A stretch of DNA of 64,000 nt from Solilutibacter silvestris (GCF_002895945.1 NZ_NPZB01000002.1:186001-250000); one strand, 5' to 3'; numbered from the stretch's first letter, positions 27,820-38,499 are shown. A program made the numbers and translations. Notes: generated from the sequence alone by a model not told the origin.

Positions 27820-28530
27820 ATGACAAATCAACAGGATGGCGGCCTGGTCCTGATCGTCGAGGACAATCGCAATATCTCGGAAATGATCGGCGAATATCTC
27901 GAAAGCCGCGGCTTCGAGGTCGATTTCGCCCAGGACGGGCTGGACGGTTATCGGCTGGCGCTGGAAAACGCCTACGACGTGATCGTGCTCGACCTGATGC
28001 TGCCGCGCATGGACGGCGTCGATGTCTGCCGCAAGCTGCGCGAGGAAGCGCGCAAGTCCACCCCGATCCTGATGCTGACCGCGCGCGACACCCTGGAGGA
28101 GAAGCTGACCGGCCTCTCCGCCGGCGCCGACGACTACCTGACCAAGCCCTTCGCCATCCAGGAGCTGGAAGCGCGCCTGCGCGTGCTGATCCGTCGCGAA
28201 CGCCGCCAGGTGGGCTCGGAAGTGCTGAAGGTCGGCGATCTCGTGCTCGATCCAGCCAGCCTGCGCGCCACCCGCGGCGGCAGCGAATTGCTGCTGTCGC
28301 CGATCGGGCTGAAGCTGCTGACCATCCTGATGCGCGAATCGCCGCGCGTTGTCGGTCGCCACGAGATCGAGCGCGAAATCTGGGGCAACAGCCTGCCGGA
28401 TTCCGACACGCTGCGCAGCCATCTCTACAACCTGCGCAAGATCATCGACAAACCGTTCGACAAGCAATTGCTGCACACGGTGCAGAGCGCGGGTTATCGC
28501 ATCGCCGACATCGACCAGCCACCGAGCTGA
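27820..28530 (+). CDS. OmpR-family response regulator
   Basis: 236 residues from ATG 27820; an upstream in-frame ATG at 27739 is less likely because GCGGGGA lies well placed before 27820. The receiver domain has VEDN, phosphoacceptor Asp in VLDLMLPRMDG and KPF in YLTKPFA. The C-terminal winged helix reads LSPIGLKLLTILMRESPRVVGRHEIEREIWG...LRSHLYNLRKIID, the Trans_reg_C family. It pairs with the histidine kinase nine bases downstream and may control the adjacent efflux genes; targets are not shown by the sequence. Confidence 0.88.
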   Translation: MTNQQDGGLVLIVEDNRNISEMIGEYLESRGFEVDFAQDGLDGYRLALENAYDVIVLDLMLPRMDGVDVCRKLREEARKSTPILMLTARDTLEEKLTGLSAGADDYLTKPFAIQELEARLRVLIRRERRQVGSEVLKVGDLVLDPASLRATRGGSELLLSPIGLKLLTILMRESPRVVGRHEIEREIWGNSLPDSDTLRSHLYNLRKIIDKPFDKQLLHTVQSAGYRIADIDQPPS

Positions 28531-28539
28531 TCCTTAGCG

Positions 28540-29817
28540 ATGGCTTCAAGGCCGAAACGGCTGAAATCACGCATTCGCGATGTCTTCCTGCTGCAGGGGA
28601 TCATCGCGGTGGTGCTGGTGCTGATCGGTACCGTTGTCGGCAGCCAGATGCTGGCCGCAGGCTTGTTGCGCGATCGCATACGCAACGAAAGCGATCGCAT
28701 GTGGGAACTGGTGCAGCGCGATCCCGCCAAACCATTGCCGAACGGCTTCGGCTACCAGGCCTGGTTCGTGCCGGCAGGCAAGCAGCCGGACGCCGTGCCG
28801 CCACAGCTGCGGGTGACTTCCCCGGGATTCCACCGCGATGCCGACGGCAGCAGCATGATCTATGTCGGCGAACATGCCGAAGGCCGCCTCTACCTGCGTG
28901 TCGAGCCGGTGTTCGCGACCAACCTGGTGCGCTGGGTGAGCATCTTCGCGGCGACGCTGTCGCTGATCGCGATCGCCACGCTGTCGTGGCTCGGCCATCG
29001 CCGTTTCCGGCGGATGATGGCGCCGCTCGAGCGCCTGTCGCATGCGGCGGAACGCTGGCGTCCGGAATCGACCGCACCACCGGGACTGACGGAATCGTCG
29101 ACGATCCATGAACCGCTGGATGAAGTCGAACGCCTGCGCCACGCCTTGATCGACATGACCTCGCGCATGGATGCCTTCGTGCGTCGCGAGCGCGATTTCA
29201 CCCGCGACGCCAGCCACGAATTGCGCACGCCGCTGACGGTGATCCGGATGGCCGGCGATCTGCTGCAACACGAAGAAGGATTGGACGCGCGTGGCACGCG
29301 TGCGGTGCGGCGCATCCAGGAGCAGTCGCAGCAAATGGAAGGGTTGATCGATGCGTTCCTGCTGCTGGCGCGTGATCCGCGCTTGCCCATCGATGTCACC
29401 GAAACCTCGCTGGCGGAAGTGGTTGAAAGCGAGATCGAGCACACGCGCCCGCGCCTCGAAGGCAAGCCGGTCGCGATGCGCCTGCAGGTCAATGCCTGCC
29501 CGGTGGTCGATGCGCCGTTGCGCCTGCCTGGCGTGGTGCTGGGCCATCTGTTGCAGAACGCTTGCGACTTCACCGAGCGCGGCGAAGTCGCGGTCACCAT
29601 CGACATGGATCGCATCGAGATCCGCGATACCGGCGTGGGCATGGATGCGGCAACCCTGTCGCGCGTGTTTGAACCATTTTTCCGCGCCGATGTGGCCACC
29701 GAATCCAGGGGGCTGGGCCTGAACGTGGTGCGGCGGCTGGTCGAACGCATGGGCTGGACTGTGACACTGGACAGCAAACCGGGCGTCGGCACCACCGCGA
29801 TCCTGCGGTTTGCCTGA
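28540..29817 (+). CDS. sensor histidine kinase
   Basis: 425 residues. Transmembrane segments at about 15-38 and 127-150 flank a small periplasmic sensor of roughly 85 residues. A HAMP-like linker precedes the HisKA box DASHELRTPL, phosphorylatable His226. The ATPase domain shows LLQNACDF (N box), IRDTGVGMD (G1), FEPFFRAD (F) and SRGLGLNVV (G2). It is the cognate kinase of the preceding OmpR-type regulator. The signal is unknown; envelope stress is a guess from the MacAB-like neighbours. Confidence 0.9.
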   Translation: MASRPKRLKSRIRDVFLLQGIIAVVLVLIGTVVGSQMLAAGLLRDRIRNESDRMWELVQRDPAKPLPNGFGYQAWFVPAGKQPDAVPPQLRVTSPGFHRDADGSSMIYVGEHAEGRLYLRVEPVFATNLVRWVSIFAATLSLIAIATLSWLGHRRFRRMMAPLERLSHAAERWRPESTAPPGLTESSTIHEPLDEVERLRHALIDMTSRMDAFVRRERDFTRDASHELRTPLTVIRMAGDLLQHEEGLDARGTRAVRRIQEQSQQMEGLIDAFLLLARDPRLPIDVTETSLAEVVESEIEHTRPRLEGKPVAMRLQVNACPVVDAPLRLPGVVLGHLLQNACDFTERGEVAVTIDMDRIEIRDTGVGMDAATLSRVFEPFFRADVATESRGLGLNVVRRLVERMGWTVTLDSKPGVGTTAILRFA

Positions 29818-29882
29818 TGATCGACCGTCAACCGGCGATACTGGCGGACGTTCATTCCCGACACTGATCCGCCAGACCCCTG

Positions 29883-31456
29883 ATGACGACTCCCACAGCC
29901 GCACGTTCGCGCTCCCGCAAATCGTTTCGGTGGATTCCCGTCGTGCTCGGCGTCGTCGTGCTGGCGGGCGGAGGCTGGTGGTGGATCAAGCATCACGGCG
30001 CGTCGTCGCAGGCGGGTGCCTATCGCACCCAGGCGATCGATCGCGGCGATATCCGCGTGTCGATTTCCTCGACGGGCACGTTGTCCGCCATTTCCACCGT
30101 CACCGTCGGCAGCCAGATTTCCGGTCTGCTCACTGCGGTGCTGGTCGATTTCAATTCCAAGGTGACGAAGGGACAGATCCTCGCGCGCATCGATCCCGCG
30201 ACCTATGAAGCGCAGATCGTGCAGGGCAATGCCCAGATCGCCAGCGCGCAGGCGCAGCTGAAGCAGTTCGAGGCGACGCTCGCCAATGCCACGCTGGTGT
30301 ACCAGCGCAACGCCCGGCTCGGCCAGCAGCAACTGGTGGCGAAGTCGGATGTCGACCAGGCGCGCGCGGCGATGCTGCAGGCGCAGGCGCAGGCCGACAG
30401 TGCGCGGGCGTCGATCCGCCAGCAGATCGCATCGACCCAGACCACGCGGCTCAACCTCGAGCGCACGGTGATCCGTTCACCCGTCGATGGCGTGGTGCTG
30501 ACGCGCGCGGTCGAGCCCGGCCAGACAGTCGCGGCGAGCCTGCAGGCGCCGACGCTGTTCACCATCGCCGAGGATCTGTCGAAGATGAAGATCCAGCTCA
30601 CCGTCGACGAATCCGACATCGGCCAGGTGAAGCAGGGGCAGAACGTCAATTTCACCGTCGATGCCTTCCCCAATCGCCAGTTCACCGGCGTGGTGTCGCA
30701 GGTGCAGATGGCCGCGACCACCACCAACAACGTGGTGACGTATCCGGTGCTGGTGACGGTGGACAACAGTGATGGCACCTTGCTGCCGGGCCTGACCGTC
30801 AACGCCGAAATCGAAGTGAGTCGCCAGCCCAATGTCTTGCGCGTGGCCAACGCGGCATTGCGCTACAAACCGTCGGACGAAGATCCCGCGGCGCAGGCGC
30901 AGGGTGGTGGCGCGTCGCAGGGTGGCGGACGTGGCGGCGCCGGCATGGGCGACGACATCGCGAAGATCGCTTCCGGCCTGCAGCTGAAGCCGGAACAGCA
31001 GACGGCATTCGATGCGGCGGCGGCAGAGATGAAGAAGCGCTCGGCCGAACGCATGCAGCAGGCGCAGCAGCAGTCCGCGCAGCAGCAGGGCGGCGGCAGC
31101 AAACTGTTTGGTGGCGGCATGGGCGGCCCGCCGCGCAGCGGCAACGGCGCTGGCAATGCGCAGCAGCAGGCGCAGATGCGCGCACGCATGCGCGATCGCT
31201 TCCAGCAGCAGTTCGCCGCGTTCACTGGCACGCTCGATGCCACGCAGAAAGCCAAATGGGATGCCGGCCTCACCGATCTGATGAACGCGCGGCGTGCGCC
31301 GATCTATCTGCTGGTCGATGGCAAGGCGCAGCGCACGATGGTGCGGCTCGGAGCCACCGACGGCAGCAATACAGAAGTCAGCGGTGGCGTGAAGGAAGGC
31401 GACCTGGCGATCACCGGGCAGCAATCGGCGGACAGTGCGGCGCAGGGCAGCAAGAA

Positions 31457-31460
<4 letters not shown>
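29883..31460 (+). CDS. MacA-like periplasmic adaptor (HlyD family) with Spy-like insert
   Basis: 525 residues, longer than E. coli MacA (371). One N-terminal anchor (about 20-36), then lipoyl/barrel-sandwich halves TVGSQISGLLTAVLVDFNSKVTKGQ and VIRSPVDGVVLTRAVEPGQ around an alpha-hairpin coiled coil, and a beta-barrel with VQMAATTTNNVVTYPV. Residues about 336-468 are an extra segment: Gly/Gln-rich linkers around two helices carrying LKPEQ and LDATQ, similar to the LTxxQ motifs of Spy/CpxP chaperones. The membrane-proximal domain resumes at RRAPIYLLVDGKAQRTMVRLG. It should bridge the MacB-like permease and an outer-membrane channel, which is not encoded here. Confidence 0.87.
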
Positions 31461-32169
<709 letters not shown>

Positions 32170-32173
<4 letters not shown>

Positions 32174-33402
32174 GTTGGCTCGACATCATCCGCACGGCGC
32201 TCGCCGCCCTTCGCGGCAACTGGTTGCGCAGTGCGCTGACGTCGCTCGGCGTGATCATCGGCATTGCCGCGGTGATCGTGATGGTGTCGATCGGGCAGGG
32301 CACGCAGAAGGAAATCGACAAGCTGGTGTCCGGCCTCGGTTCGCAGCGCCTGGATATCGGCAGCGCCGGTGGCCAGGGCGGCGGCGCGCGACTGGCGCAG
32401 GGCAGCCGTTGGAGCCTCAACAGCAGCGATGTCGATTCGATCCGCAGCGAAATTCCGGAAGTGCAGTACGTCAGCGGTTCGCTGCGCGGCGGTACCCAGG
32501 TGGTCAACGGCGAAAACAACGCCTCCACGCAATGGCAGGGCGTCGACAACGACTGGTTCGCCATCAACGACTGGACGCTGGCCAACGGCGACGGTTTCGA
32601 ACCACGCGATTACACCAGCGCGGTGAAGAAAGTGGTGATCGGCGAAACCGTGCGCAAGGAATTGTTCGGCGATGGCAACGGCATTGGCCAGAGCATCCGC
32701 ATCGGCCGCGTGCCGTTCACCGTCAGTGGCACGCTGGCGCCGAAAGGACAGGGCGGCTTCGGCCAGGACCAGGATGACATCGTGGTGGTGCCGCTGGAAA
32801 CAGCGCGTCGCCGTCTCTCCACGTCCAACAGCATGCCGCCCGGTGCGGTGCAGGGCATCAGCGTCGGCGTCGATTCGGCGAAGAACCTCGACAGCGCCCA
32901 GAACGCCATCGAAGGACTGTTGCGCCAGCGCCACAAGATCCAGCCCGGCACCGACGATGATTTCGTGGTGCGCAACATCAGCCAGATCGTGGCGACGCGC
33001 ACCGCCACCACCAACCTGATGTCGAAGTTGCTGGGCGCGGTCGCCGGCATCTGCCTGATCATCGGCGGCATCGGCATCATGAACATCATGCTGGTGTCGG
33101 TGACCGAGCGCATCCGCGAAATCGGCCTGCGCATGTCGGTGGGTGCGGGCCCGCGCGACGTGCGCCGCCAGTTCCTGGCCGAAGCGATGCTGATCTCGCT
33201 GATCGGCGGCGTCATCGGCATCGGCATCGGCGTGATCGGTGCGTTGGTCCTGAGCAAGGTCGGCCAGCTGCCGGTGGAACTCAACGCGCAGGTGGTGCTG
33301 CTCGCTGCCGCGTTCTCGATGGCGACCGGGCTGTTCTTCGGTTACTACCCGGCGCGCAAAGCCTCCATGCTCGACCCGATCGAGGCGCTGCGTTCCCAGT
33401 AA
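32170..33402 (+). CDS. MacB-type ABC transporter permease
   Basis: 410 residues: membrane segment 1 at about 18-40 (LTSLGVIIGIAAVIVMVSIGQG), a periplasmic MacB_PCD domain of about 230 residues, then three membrane segments from about 285 to 395 with the FtsX-domain landmark IIGGIGIMNIMLVSVTERIREIGLRMSVGA. It works with the preceding ATPase and MacA-like adaptor to push substrate (drug, peptide, siderophore or lipid) out of the periplasm through a TolC-type channel. The start overlaps the ATPase stop. Confidence 0.92.
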
Positions 33403-33434
33403 GGCGCGGCATGGCCGTATGGCATCATTCCGTC

Positions 33435-33836
33435 ATGGCTGATTCGATTGGACATTTCCCGCGCGGGCCGCGCGGCATCTACCGCGCCACGATGTGGTCG
33501 CTGAAAGGACTGAAGGCGGCGTGGCTGCACGAATCCTCGTTCCGGCTGGAAGTGGTGCTGTTCGTCGTCCTCGCGCCGGTCGGGTTCCATCTGGGCGAAT
33601 CCGGGCTGGAGCGCGCGCTGTTGATCGGCTCGATGATGCTGGTGATGGCGATGGAGCTGCTCAATTCCGCGGTGGAAGCGGTGATCGAGCGCTATGGCCC
33701 GGAATTCCACGAACTGGCCGGACGCGCCAAGGACATGGGTTCCGCCGCTGTCTTCGTGCTGATGATGAATGTGGTACTGACGTGGGGCCTGATCTTGTTG
33801 CCACGCCTGTTGCCGCGGATGCTGGGCACTGGTTGA
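33435..33836 (+). CDS. dgkA: diacylglycerol kinase
   Basis: 133 residues from ATG 33435. The catalytic/metal motif AMELLNSAVEAVIER and the ending helix fit the small trimeric membrane kinase DgkA (E. coli 121 residues), with three membrane helices. It recycles diacylglycerol made during membrane-derived glycan or lipid A modification. Its stop overlaps the next gene's ATG (TGATG). Confidence 0.93.
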   Translation: MADSIGHFPRGPRGIYRATMWSLKGLKAAWLHESSFRLEVVLFVVLAPVGFHLGESGLERALLIGSMMLVMAMELLNSAVEAVIERYGPEFHELAGRAKDMGSAAVFVLMMNVVLTWGLILLPRLLPRMLGTG

Positions 33837-34585
33837 TGGATCTGTCCTTCCTCTCCGATCCTTCGGCGTGGCTGACACTGGTCACGTTGAGCGCACTGGA
33901 AATCGTCCTCGGCGTCGACAATCTCGTTTTCATCTCGATCGCGGTGGGACGCCTGCCGGAAGCGCAGCGCCCAGTGGCGCGCAAGATCGGCATCGCGGTG
34001 GCCTGCATCACCCGCATCCTGCTGTTGATCTCGCTGGCGTACCTGGCGCGGATGAACCAGAACCTGTTCACCGTCGGCAGCATTGGCATTTCCATCCGCG
34101 ACCTGGTGTTGATCCTCGGCGGCGCTTTCCTGCTGGTGAAGGGCACGATGGAAATCCGCGAACTGATCAGCGGCGGCGAGGATGCGGATCCGCGCACCAC
34201 GCGGGCATCATCGGCGTTCGCGATGGTGATCGTGCAGATCGCCGTGATCGACATCGTGTTCTCGCTGGATTCGGTCATCACCGCGGTCGGCATGGCGCGC
34301 GACATCCCGATCATGGTGATGGCGGTGCTGGTGGCGGTCGCGCTGATGCTGCTCGCCGCCAACCCGATGGGCCGCTTCATCGATGCCAATCCGACGGTGA
34401 AGATGCTGGCGCTGGCCTTCATCCTGCTGATCGGCGTGGTGCTGATCCTCGACGGTTTCGACGTCCACGTGCCCAAGCCGTACATCTATTTCGCGATGGG
34501 GTTCTCGGTTCTGGTCGAATGGCTGAACCAATTAATGCGGCGTGGCGCCCGCGCGCACCACGTCCCCGGCAGCGGCGATTGGTGA
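33836..34585 (+). CDS. TerC family integral membrane protein
   Basis: 249 residues with about seven membrane helices. ALEIVLGVDNLVFISI near the start and IVQIAVIDIVFSLDSVITAVGM in the middle are the paired TerC signatures with conserved acidic residues in the membrane. TerC-family proteins (TerC, Alx) have been linked to tellurite resistance and manganese export. The ATG overlaps the dgkA stop. Metal specificity cannot be read here, and no ter genes or yybP-ykoY riboswitch are seen upstream. Confidence 0.88.
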   Translation: MDLSFLSDPSAWLTLVTLSALEIVLGVDNLVFISIAVGRLPEAQRPVARKIGIAVACITRILLLISLAYLARMNQNLFTVGSIGISIRDLVLILGGAFLLVKGTMEIRELISGGEDADPRTTRASSAFAMVIVQIAVIDIVFSLDSVITAVGMARDIPIMVMAVLVAVALMLLAANPMGRFIDANPTVKMLALAFILLIGVVLILDGFDVHVPKPYIYFAMGFSVLVEWLNQLMRRGARAHHVPGSGDW

Positions 34586-34613
34586 GTCTGCTGAAATTCA
34601 CTCAAAATGAACG

Positions 34614-34658
34614 TTTGTTCGATGAGGATTGAACAAATGCGCCGGGACGGAACCCGGC
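34614..34658 (+). promoter_or_regulatory. two palindromes in the lemA leader
   Basis: A perfect 7-bp inverted repeat TTTGTTC (34614-34620) / GAACAAA (34631-34637) with a 10-base spacer is followed immediately by a hairpin GCCGGG (34641-34646) ACGGAA CCCGGC (34653-34658). The first suits an operator or RNA stem, the second an RNA stem-loop 20 bases before the lemA ATG. Neither matches a regulator I can name. Confidence 0.45.
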
Positions 34659-34678
34659 ATCACCCTGGAGAACCTCCG

Positions 34679-35296
34679 ATGACATCCCTTCGAATCGTAT
34701 TGCTGCTGGTGCTGGTCTCCCTGTTGTCCGGCTGCGGCTACAACACCATCCAGCGCAAGGACGAAGGCGTGAAGGCCGCCTGGTCGCAGGTGATCAACCA
34801 GTACAAGCGTCGTGCCGATCTGGTGCCGAACCTCGTCAACACGGTGAAGGGCTACGCCACCCACGAGGAAAAAGTGTTCACCGAAGTCACCGAGGCGCGT
34901 TCCAAGGTGGGTGCGATCAATGTCAACGCCGACGATCCGGCATCGCTGGCGCAGTTCCAGGCCGCGCAGCAGGGATTGCAGAGTTCGATCGGCCGCCTGC
35001 TGGCGGTTTCCGAGAACTATCCGCAGCTGAAGGCGGACCAGGGCTTCCTGCAGTTGCAGGCGCAGCTGGAAGGCACCGAGAACCGCATCGCGGTGGAACG
35101 CAAGAACTACATCGACACGGTGCAGGACTACAACACCTACATCCGCCAGTTCCCGACCAATATCACCGCGAAGATGTTCGGCTACAAGGTCAAGCCGAAT
35201 TTCACCGTCGAGAACGAGCAGCAGATCCAGAGCGCACCGACGGTCGACTTTGGCGGTGCAGCACCGGCGGCGTCACAACCGGCGCCGGCGCACTGA
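34679..35296 (+). CDS. lemA: LemA family lipoprotein
   Basis: 205 residues from ATG 34679, with GGAG nine bases upstream. A lipoprotein signal ends at LLSGC (lipobox), so the mature protein is probably lipid-anchored. The LemA core NTIQRKDEGVKAAWSQVINQYKRRADLVPNLVNTVKGY is followed by long helices (coiled coil) and an Ala/Pro-rich tail. Function is poorly defined in bacteria. It is followed 28 bases later by a TPM-domain gene, a common lemA-ygcG pairing. Confidence 0.93.
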   Translation: MTSLRIVLLLVLVSLLSGCGYNTIQRKDEGVKAAWSQVINQYKRRADLVPNLVNTVKGYATHEEKVFTEVTEARSKVGAINVNADDPASLAQFQAAQQGLQSSIGRLLAVSENYPQLKADQGFLQLQAQLEGTENRIAVERKNYIDTVQDYNTYIRQFPTNITAKMFGYKVKPNFTVENEQQIQSAPTVDFGGAAPAASQPAPAH

Positions 35297-35324
35297 TCGA
35301 CGGATTCCAACTGGACCGCGACGC

Positions 35325-36215
35325 ATGAACTGGCGTCGATACGCTGCGATCCTGCTGCTGTCCGCATGCAGCATGGTCGCGCACGCCCAGAAGGGCCTGG
35401 TGACGATCCCCGTGCTCGATTCGCCGGTGGTCGATACCACCGGCACGTTGTCGGCTGCGGACAAACAGGCGCTGCAGCAACAGGCGCTCGACCTGCAGCA
35501 ACGCAAGGGCAGCCAACTGCAGATCGTGATGGTGCCGAGCACCTCGCCTGAGGACATCGCCGATTACGCGCAACGCGCGTTCGAGCAATGGAAACTCGGA
35601 CGCGCCAAGATCAACGATGCCGTGCTGATCGTGGTGGCGAAGGACGATCATCGCGCGCGCATCCAGACGGGCTACGGACTGGAAGGCGTGATTCCCGATG
35701 CCACCGCCTGGCGACTGATCCAGGAATACATGGTGCCGAAGTTCCGCCAGAACGATTACGCCGGCGGACTCAAGGACGCCACCGCGCAGATCGTCAAGCT
35801 CATCGATGGCGAAACCTTGCCGCCCCCGGTGGCGAAATCGCAACAACCGCAAGACCACGGACGCAACTGGGTCGGTGCGCTGATCGCTGCCTATGTCGCC
35901 GCGATGATCGCCCGCGCATTGCTGGGCTCGCTGCCCGCAGGCATTCGCGGCGTGGGATCGGCCGCTGTCGCCGGTGGTGTCGCGTGGTTGTTCGGCGGTG
36001 GCTTCATCGCGCTGGCGGTGCTGGGTGGATTCGTCGGGCTGTTTGTCGGGCTGATGAGCAGCACCATCGGCAGCTTCGTCAATACCGGCGGCTGGGGTGG
36101 CTGGAGCGGCGGCGGATTTGGTGGAGGAGGCGGTGGCAGTAGCGGCGGAGGTGGTGGTGGCTGGGGCGGTGGTGGTGGCGACAGCGGAGGCGGTGGCGCC
36201 TCGGGGAGCTGGTGA
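35325..36215 (+). CDS. TPM domain protein (YgcG family), membrane-anchored
   Basis: 296 residues. A signal peptide (about 1-22, ending AHA) is followed by a TPM_phosphatase domain: VVDTTGTLSAADKQALQQ, VMVPSTSPEDIADYAQRAF, DDHRARIQTGYGLEG. Two hydrophobic stretches at about 185-250 are followed by a low-complexity Gly/Ser/Trp tail of about 45 residues. TPM domains act in photosystem II repair in plants, and bacterial YgcG is uncharacterised. It sits between lemA and a second TPM gene. Confidence 0.88.
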   Translation: MNWRRYAAILLLSACSMVAHAQKGLVTIPVLDSPVVDTTGTLSAADKQALQQQALDLQQRKGSQLQIVMVPSTSPEDIADYAQRAFEQWKLGRAKINDAVLIVVAKDDHRARIQTGYGLEGVIPDATAWRLIQEYMVPKFRQNDYAGGLKDATAQIVKLIDGETLPPPVAKSQQPQDHGRNWVGALIAAYVAAMIARALLGSLPAGIRGVGSAAVAGGVAWLFGGGFIALAVLGGFVGLFVGLMSSTIGSFVNTGGWGGWSGGGFGGGGGGSSGGGGGGWGGGGGDSGGGGASGSW

Positions 36216-36718
36216 TGGTCGGTCCTGCCCGCCTGTTGCGGCACCTTTTCGCGCGTCCGGCGCGGTCGCTGTTTCCGGCCGACAGCCTGCATCGCATTGC
36301 CGCAATGATCCGCGCCAGCGAATCGCGCCATCGTGGCGAAATCGTCTTCGCGCTCGAATCCGACATGCCGTTGCGCGAAGTCTGGATGAATGTGTCGCCG
36401 CGGGATCGCGCGCTGCACGCGTTCGCCCATCTGCATGTCTGGAATACCGCCGCCAACAACGGCGTCCTGATCTACCTGCAACTCGCCGACCGTCGCATCG
36501 AGATCGTTGCCGATCGCGGCTTCGATGGCCTGGTCAGCGCCGAACAATGGCGCGGCATCTGCCAGTTGATGGAAGAACGCCTGTCCGCCGGCGAACCCGA
36601 AGCGGCGGTGGCCGAAGGCATCGAGGCGATCACGCAGTTGCTGGAAGCCCATTTCCCGCAACGTCCGGGCGAGGTGGATGAAGACGAGCTGCCGGACGAG
36701 CCAGTGATCCTCCGATAA
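36215..36718 (+). CDS. TPM domain protein (short, cytoplasmic form)
   Basis: 167 residues from ATG 36215, which shares its first base with the upstream stop (TGATG); GTG 36212 would add one residue. No signal peptide is evident. The TPM fold is visible in RGEIVFALESDMP, HLHVWNTAANNGVLIYLQLADRRIEIVADRGFDG, with an acidic C-terminus. It is the third gene of lemA-ygcG-TPM, suggesting a complex at the envelope. Function unknown. Confidence 0.82.
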   Translation: MVGPARLLRHLFARPARSLFPADSLHRIAAMIRASESRHRGEIVFALESDMPLREVWMNVSPRDRALHAFAHLHVWNTAANNGVLIYLQLADRRIEIVADRGFDGLVSAEQWRGICQLMEERLSAGEPEAAVAEGIEAITQLLEAHFPQRPGEVDEDELPDEPVILR

Positions 36719-36733
36719 CGGTGCCGGGTCGGG

Positions 36734-36739
36734 CAAAAT
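36734..36739 (+). promoter_or_regulatory. possible -10 element before lgt
   Basis: CAAAAT inside GGGCAAAATAGGC, 27 bases before the lgt ATG, resembles a -10 box at a plausible distance. No -35 is evident. Confidence 0.25.
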
Positions 36740-36766
36740 AGGCCGATCCCCTGACAAGGCGCGTCG

Positions 36767-37669
36767 ATGCCGCTGCTCCACCAGATCAATCCCGTCGCCC
36801 TCAACCTCGGCCCGCTGCAGGTGCATTGGTACGGCCTGATGTACCTGCTGGCGTTCGCGCTAGCGTGGTGGCTGGGTCAACGCCGCATCCGCGCCGGCTT
36901 CCTGCCGGGCGTCAGCGAGGCCGGCTTCGGCGACCTGATGTTCTACGGCATGCTCGGGGTGATCCTCGGCGGCCGCATCGGCTACATCCTGTTCTACGAT
37001 CTCGGGACCTACCTGCAGCATCCGTTGCAGGTGTTCGAAGTGTGGAAGGGCGGCATGAGCTTCCACGGCGGACTGATCGGCGTGATGCTGGCGGTGTGGT
37101 ACTGGGCACGCAAGCAGCGCATGCACTTCTTCGACGTCGCCGATTTCATCGTGCCGCTGGTGCCGCCGGGCCTCGGTTTCGGGCGTATTGGCAACTTCAT
37201 CAATGGCGAACTGTGGGGCAAGACCACCGGCAGCGGCTGGGGCGTGGTGTTCCCGCAATCGTTGCCGGCGCCCTACAGCACGATGAGCGCGAGCGACCTG
37301 CAGGTGCAGCTTGGCGCCGGTGCGCTCAACCCGTTCGCGCGCCATCCATCGCAGTTGTATGAAGCCTTCCTCGAAGGACTGGTGCTGTTCCTGGTGTTGT
37401 GGTTCTTCTCGAAGAAACCACGGCCGCGCTTCGCGGTGTCGGGGATGTTCCTGCTGCTCTACGGCGTGTTCCGTTTCGTGATCGAATTCGTGCGCATCCC
37501 CGACGAGCAGCTCAAGTATCTCGCCTTCGGTTGGTTGACGATGGGGCAACTCCTCAGCGTGCCGTTGATCGCCGCCGGAGTGTTCCTGTTGTGGAAATCG
37601 CGCAGCGCGCCGACATTGCGCGTAGCTGCGACAACCGGCGACGACACCCAGGCGAACGCATCGGCATGA
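36767..37669 (+). CDS. lgt: phosphatidylglycerol-prolipoprotein diacylglyceryl transferase
   Basis: 300 residues, about seven membrane helices. The N-terminus [18 protein letters not shown], the [17 protein letters not shown] segment and the Lgt signature [14 protein letters not shown] are complete, as is RHPSQLYEA. It transfers diacylglyceryl to the lipobox cysteine of prolipoproteins, the first step of lipoprotein maturation. It begins the lgt-thyA-folA unit, a common gammaproteobacterial order. Confidence 0.96.
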   Translation: MPLLHQINPVALNLGPLQVHWYGLMYLLAFALAWWLGQRRIRAGFLPGVSEAGFGDLMFYGMLGVILGGRIGYILFYDLGTYLQHPLQVFEVWKGGMSFHGGLIGVMLAVWYWARKQRMHFFDVADFIVPLVPPGLGFGRIGNFINGELWGKTTGSGWGVVFPQSLPAPYSTMSASDLQVQLGAGALNPFARHPSQLYEAFLEGLVLFLVLWFFSKKPRPRFAVSGMFLLLYGVFRFVIEFVRIPDEQLKYLAFGWLTMGQLLSVPLIAAGVFLLWKSRSAPTLRVAATTGDDTQANASA

Positions 37670-37691
37670 AGCGTCTTGCCGGAGGCAAGCA

Positions 37692-38486
37692 ATGAAACAG
37701 TACCTCGACCTGTTGCGCCACGTTCGCGAACACGGCACCGACAAGGCCGATCGCACCGGCACCGGCACCCGCAGCGTATTCGGCTGGCAGATGCGTTTCG
37801 ATCTCGCCGAGGGCTTTCCTCTGGTCACCACCAAGAAGGTGCACACGCGCTCGGTGATCCACGAACTGCTGTGGTTCCTGCGCGGCGACACCAATACCCG
37901 TTACCTCAAGGACAACGGCGTCAGCATCTGGGACGAATGGGCCGATGGTGATGGCGAACTGGGGCCGGTGTACGGGAAGCAGTGGCGCAGTTGGGCGACC
38001 GCAGACGGCAAGACCATCGACCAGATCGCGTGGCTGGTGGACGAGATCAAGCGCAATCCCGATTCGCGCCGCCTGATCGTCAACGCCTGGAATGTCGGCG
38101 ATTTGCCGAAGATGGCGCTGATGCCCTGCCACACCATGTTCCAGTTCTACGTAGTGAACGGGAAGTTGAGCTGCCAGCTCTACCAGCGCAGTGGCGACAT
38201 CTTCCTCGGCGTGCCGTTCAACATCGCCAGTTACGCATTACTTACTCACATGGTCGCGCAGGCCTGCGGGCTCGGCGTTGGCGATTTCATCCACACGCTG
38301 GGCGATGCGCATCTGTATTCCAACCATTTCGCGCAGGCGGATGAACAACTCTCGCGCACGCCGCGATCGTTGCCGACGCTGGAATTGAATCCCGACGTCC
38401 GCGACCTTTTCGCTTTCCGCTACGAGGACATCGCCATCCTCGGCTACGATCCGTTGCCGGGGATCAAGGCGCCCGTGGCGGTGTGA
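37692..38486 (+). CDS. thyA: thymidylate synthase
   Basis: 264 residues, exactly the E. coli length. Catalytic Cys146 is in [28 protein letters not shown] and [10 protein letters not shown] are further signatures. It methylates dUMP to dTMP with methylenetetrahydrofolate. A strong GGAGG ribosome site precedes the ATG. It is followed 13 bases later by folA, which regenerates its folate cofactor. Confidence 0.97.
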   Translation: MKQYLDLLRHVREHGTDKADRTGTGTRSVFGWQMRFDLAEGFPLVTTKKVHTRSVIHELLWFLRGDTNTRYLKDNGVSIWDEWADGDGELGPVYGKQWRSWATADGKTIDQIAWLVDEIKRNPDSRRLIVNAWNVGDLPKMALMPCHTMFQFYVVNGKLSCQLYQRSGDIFLGVPFNIASYALLTHMVAQACGLGVGDFIHTLGDAHLYSNHFAQADEQLSRTPRSLPTLELNPDVRDLFAFRYEDIAILGYDPLPGIKAPVAV

Positions 38487-38499
38487 TGGCTGCTCCAAG

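Noticed and set aside
36091-36212. GGN-rich tract as a regulatory or recombination repeat
   Set aside because: It is the codon trace of the Gly-rich tail common in YgcG-family proteins, with no exact repeat period.
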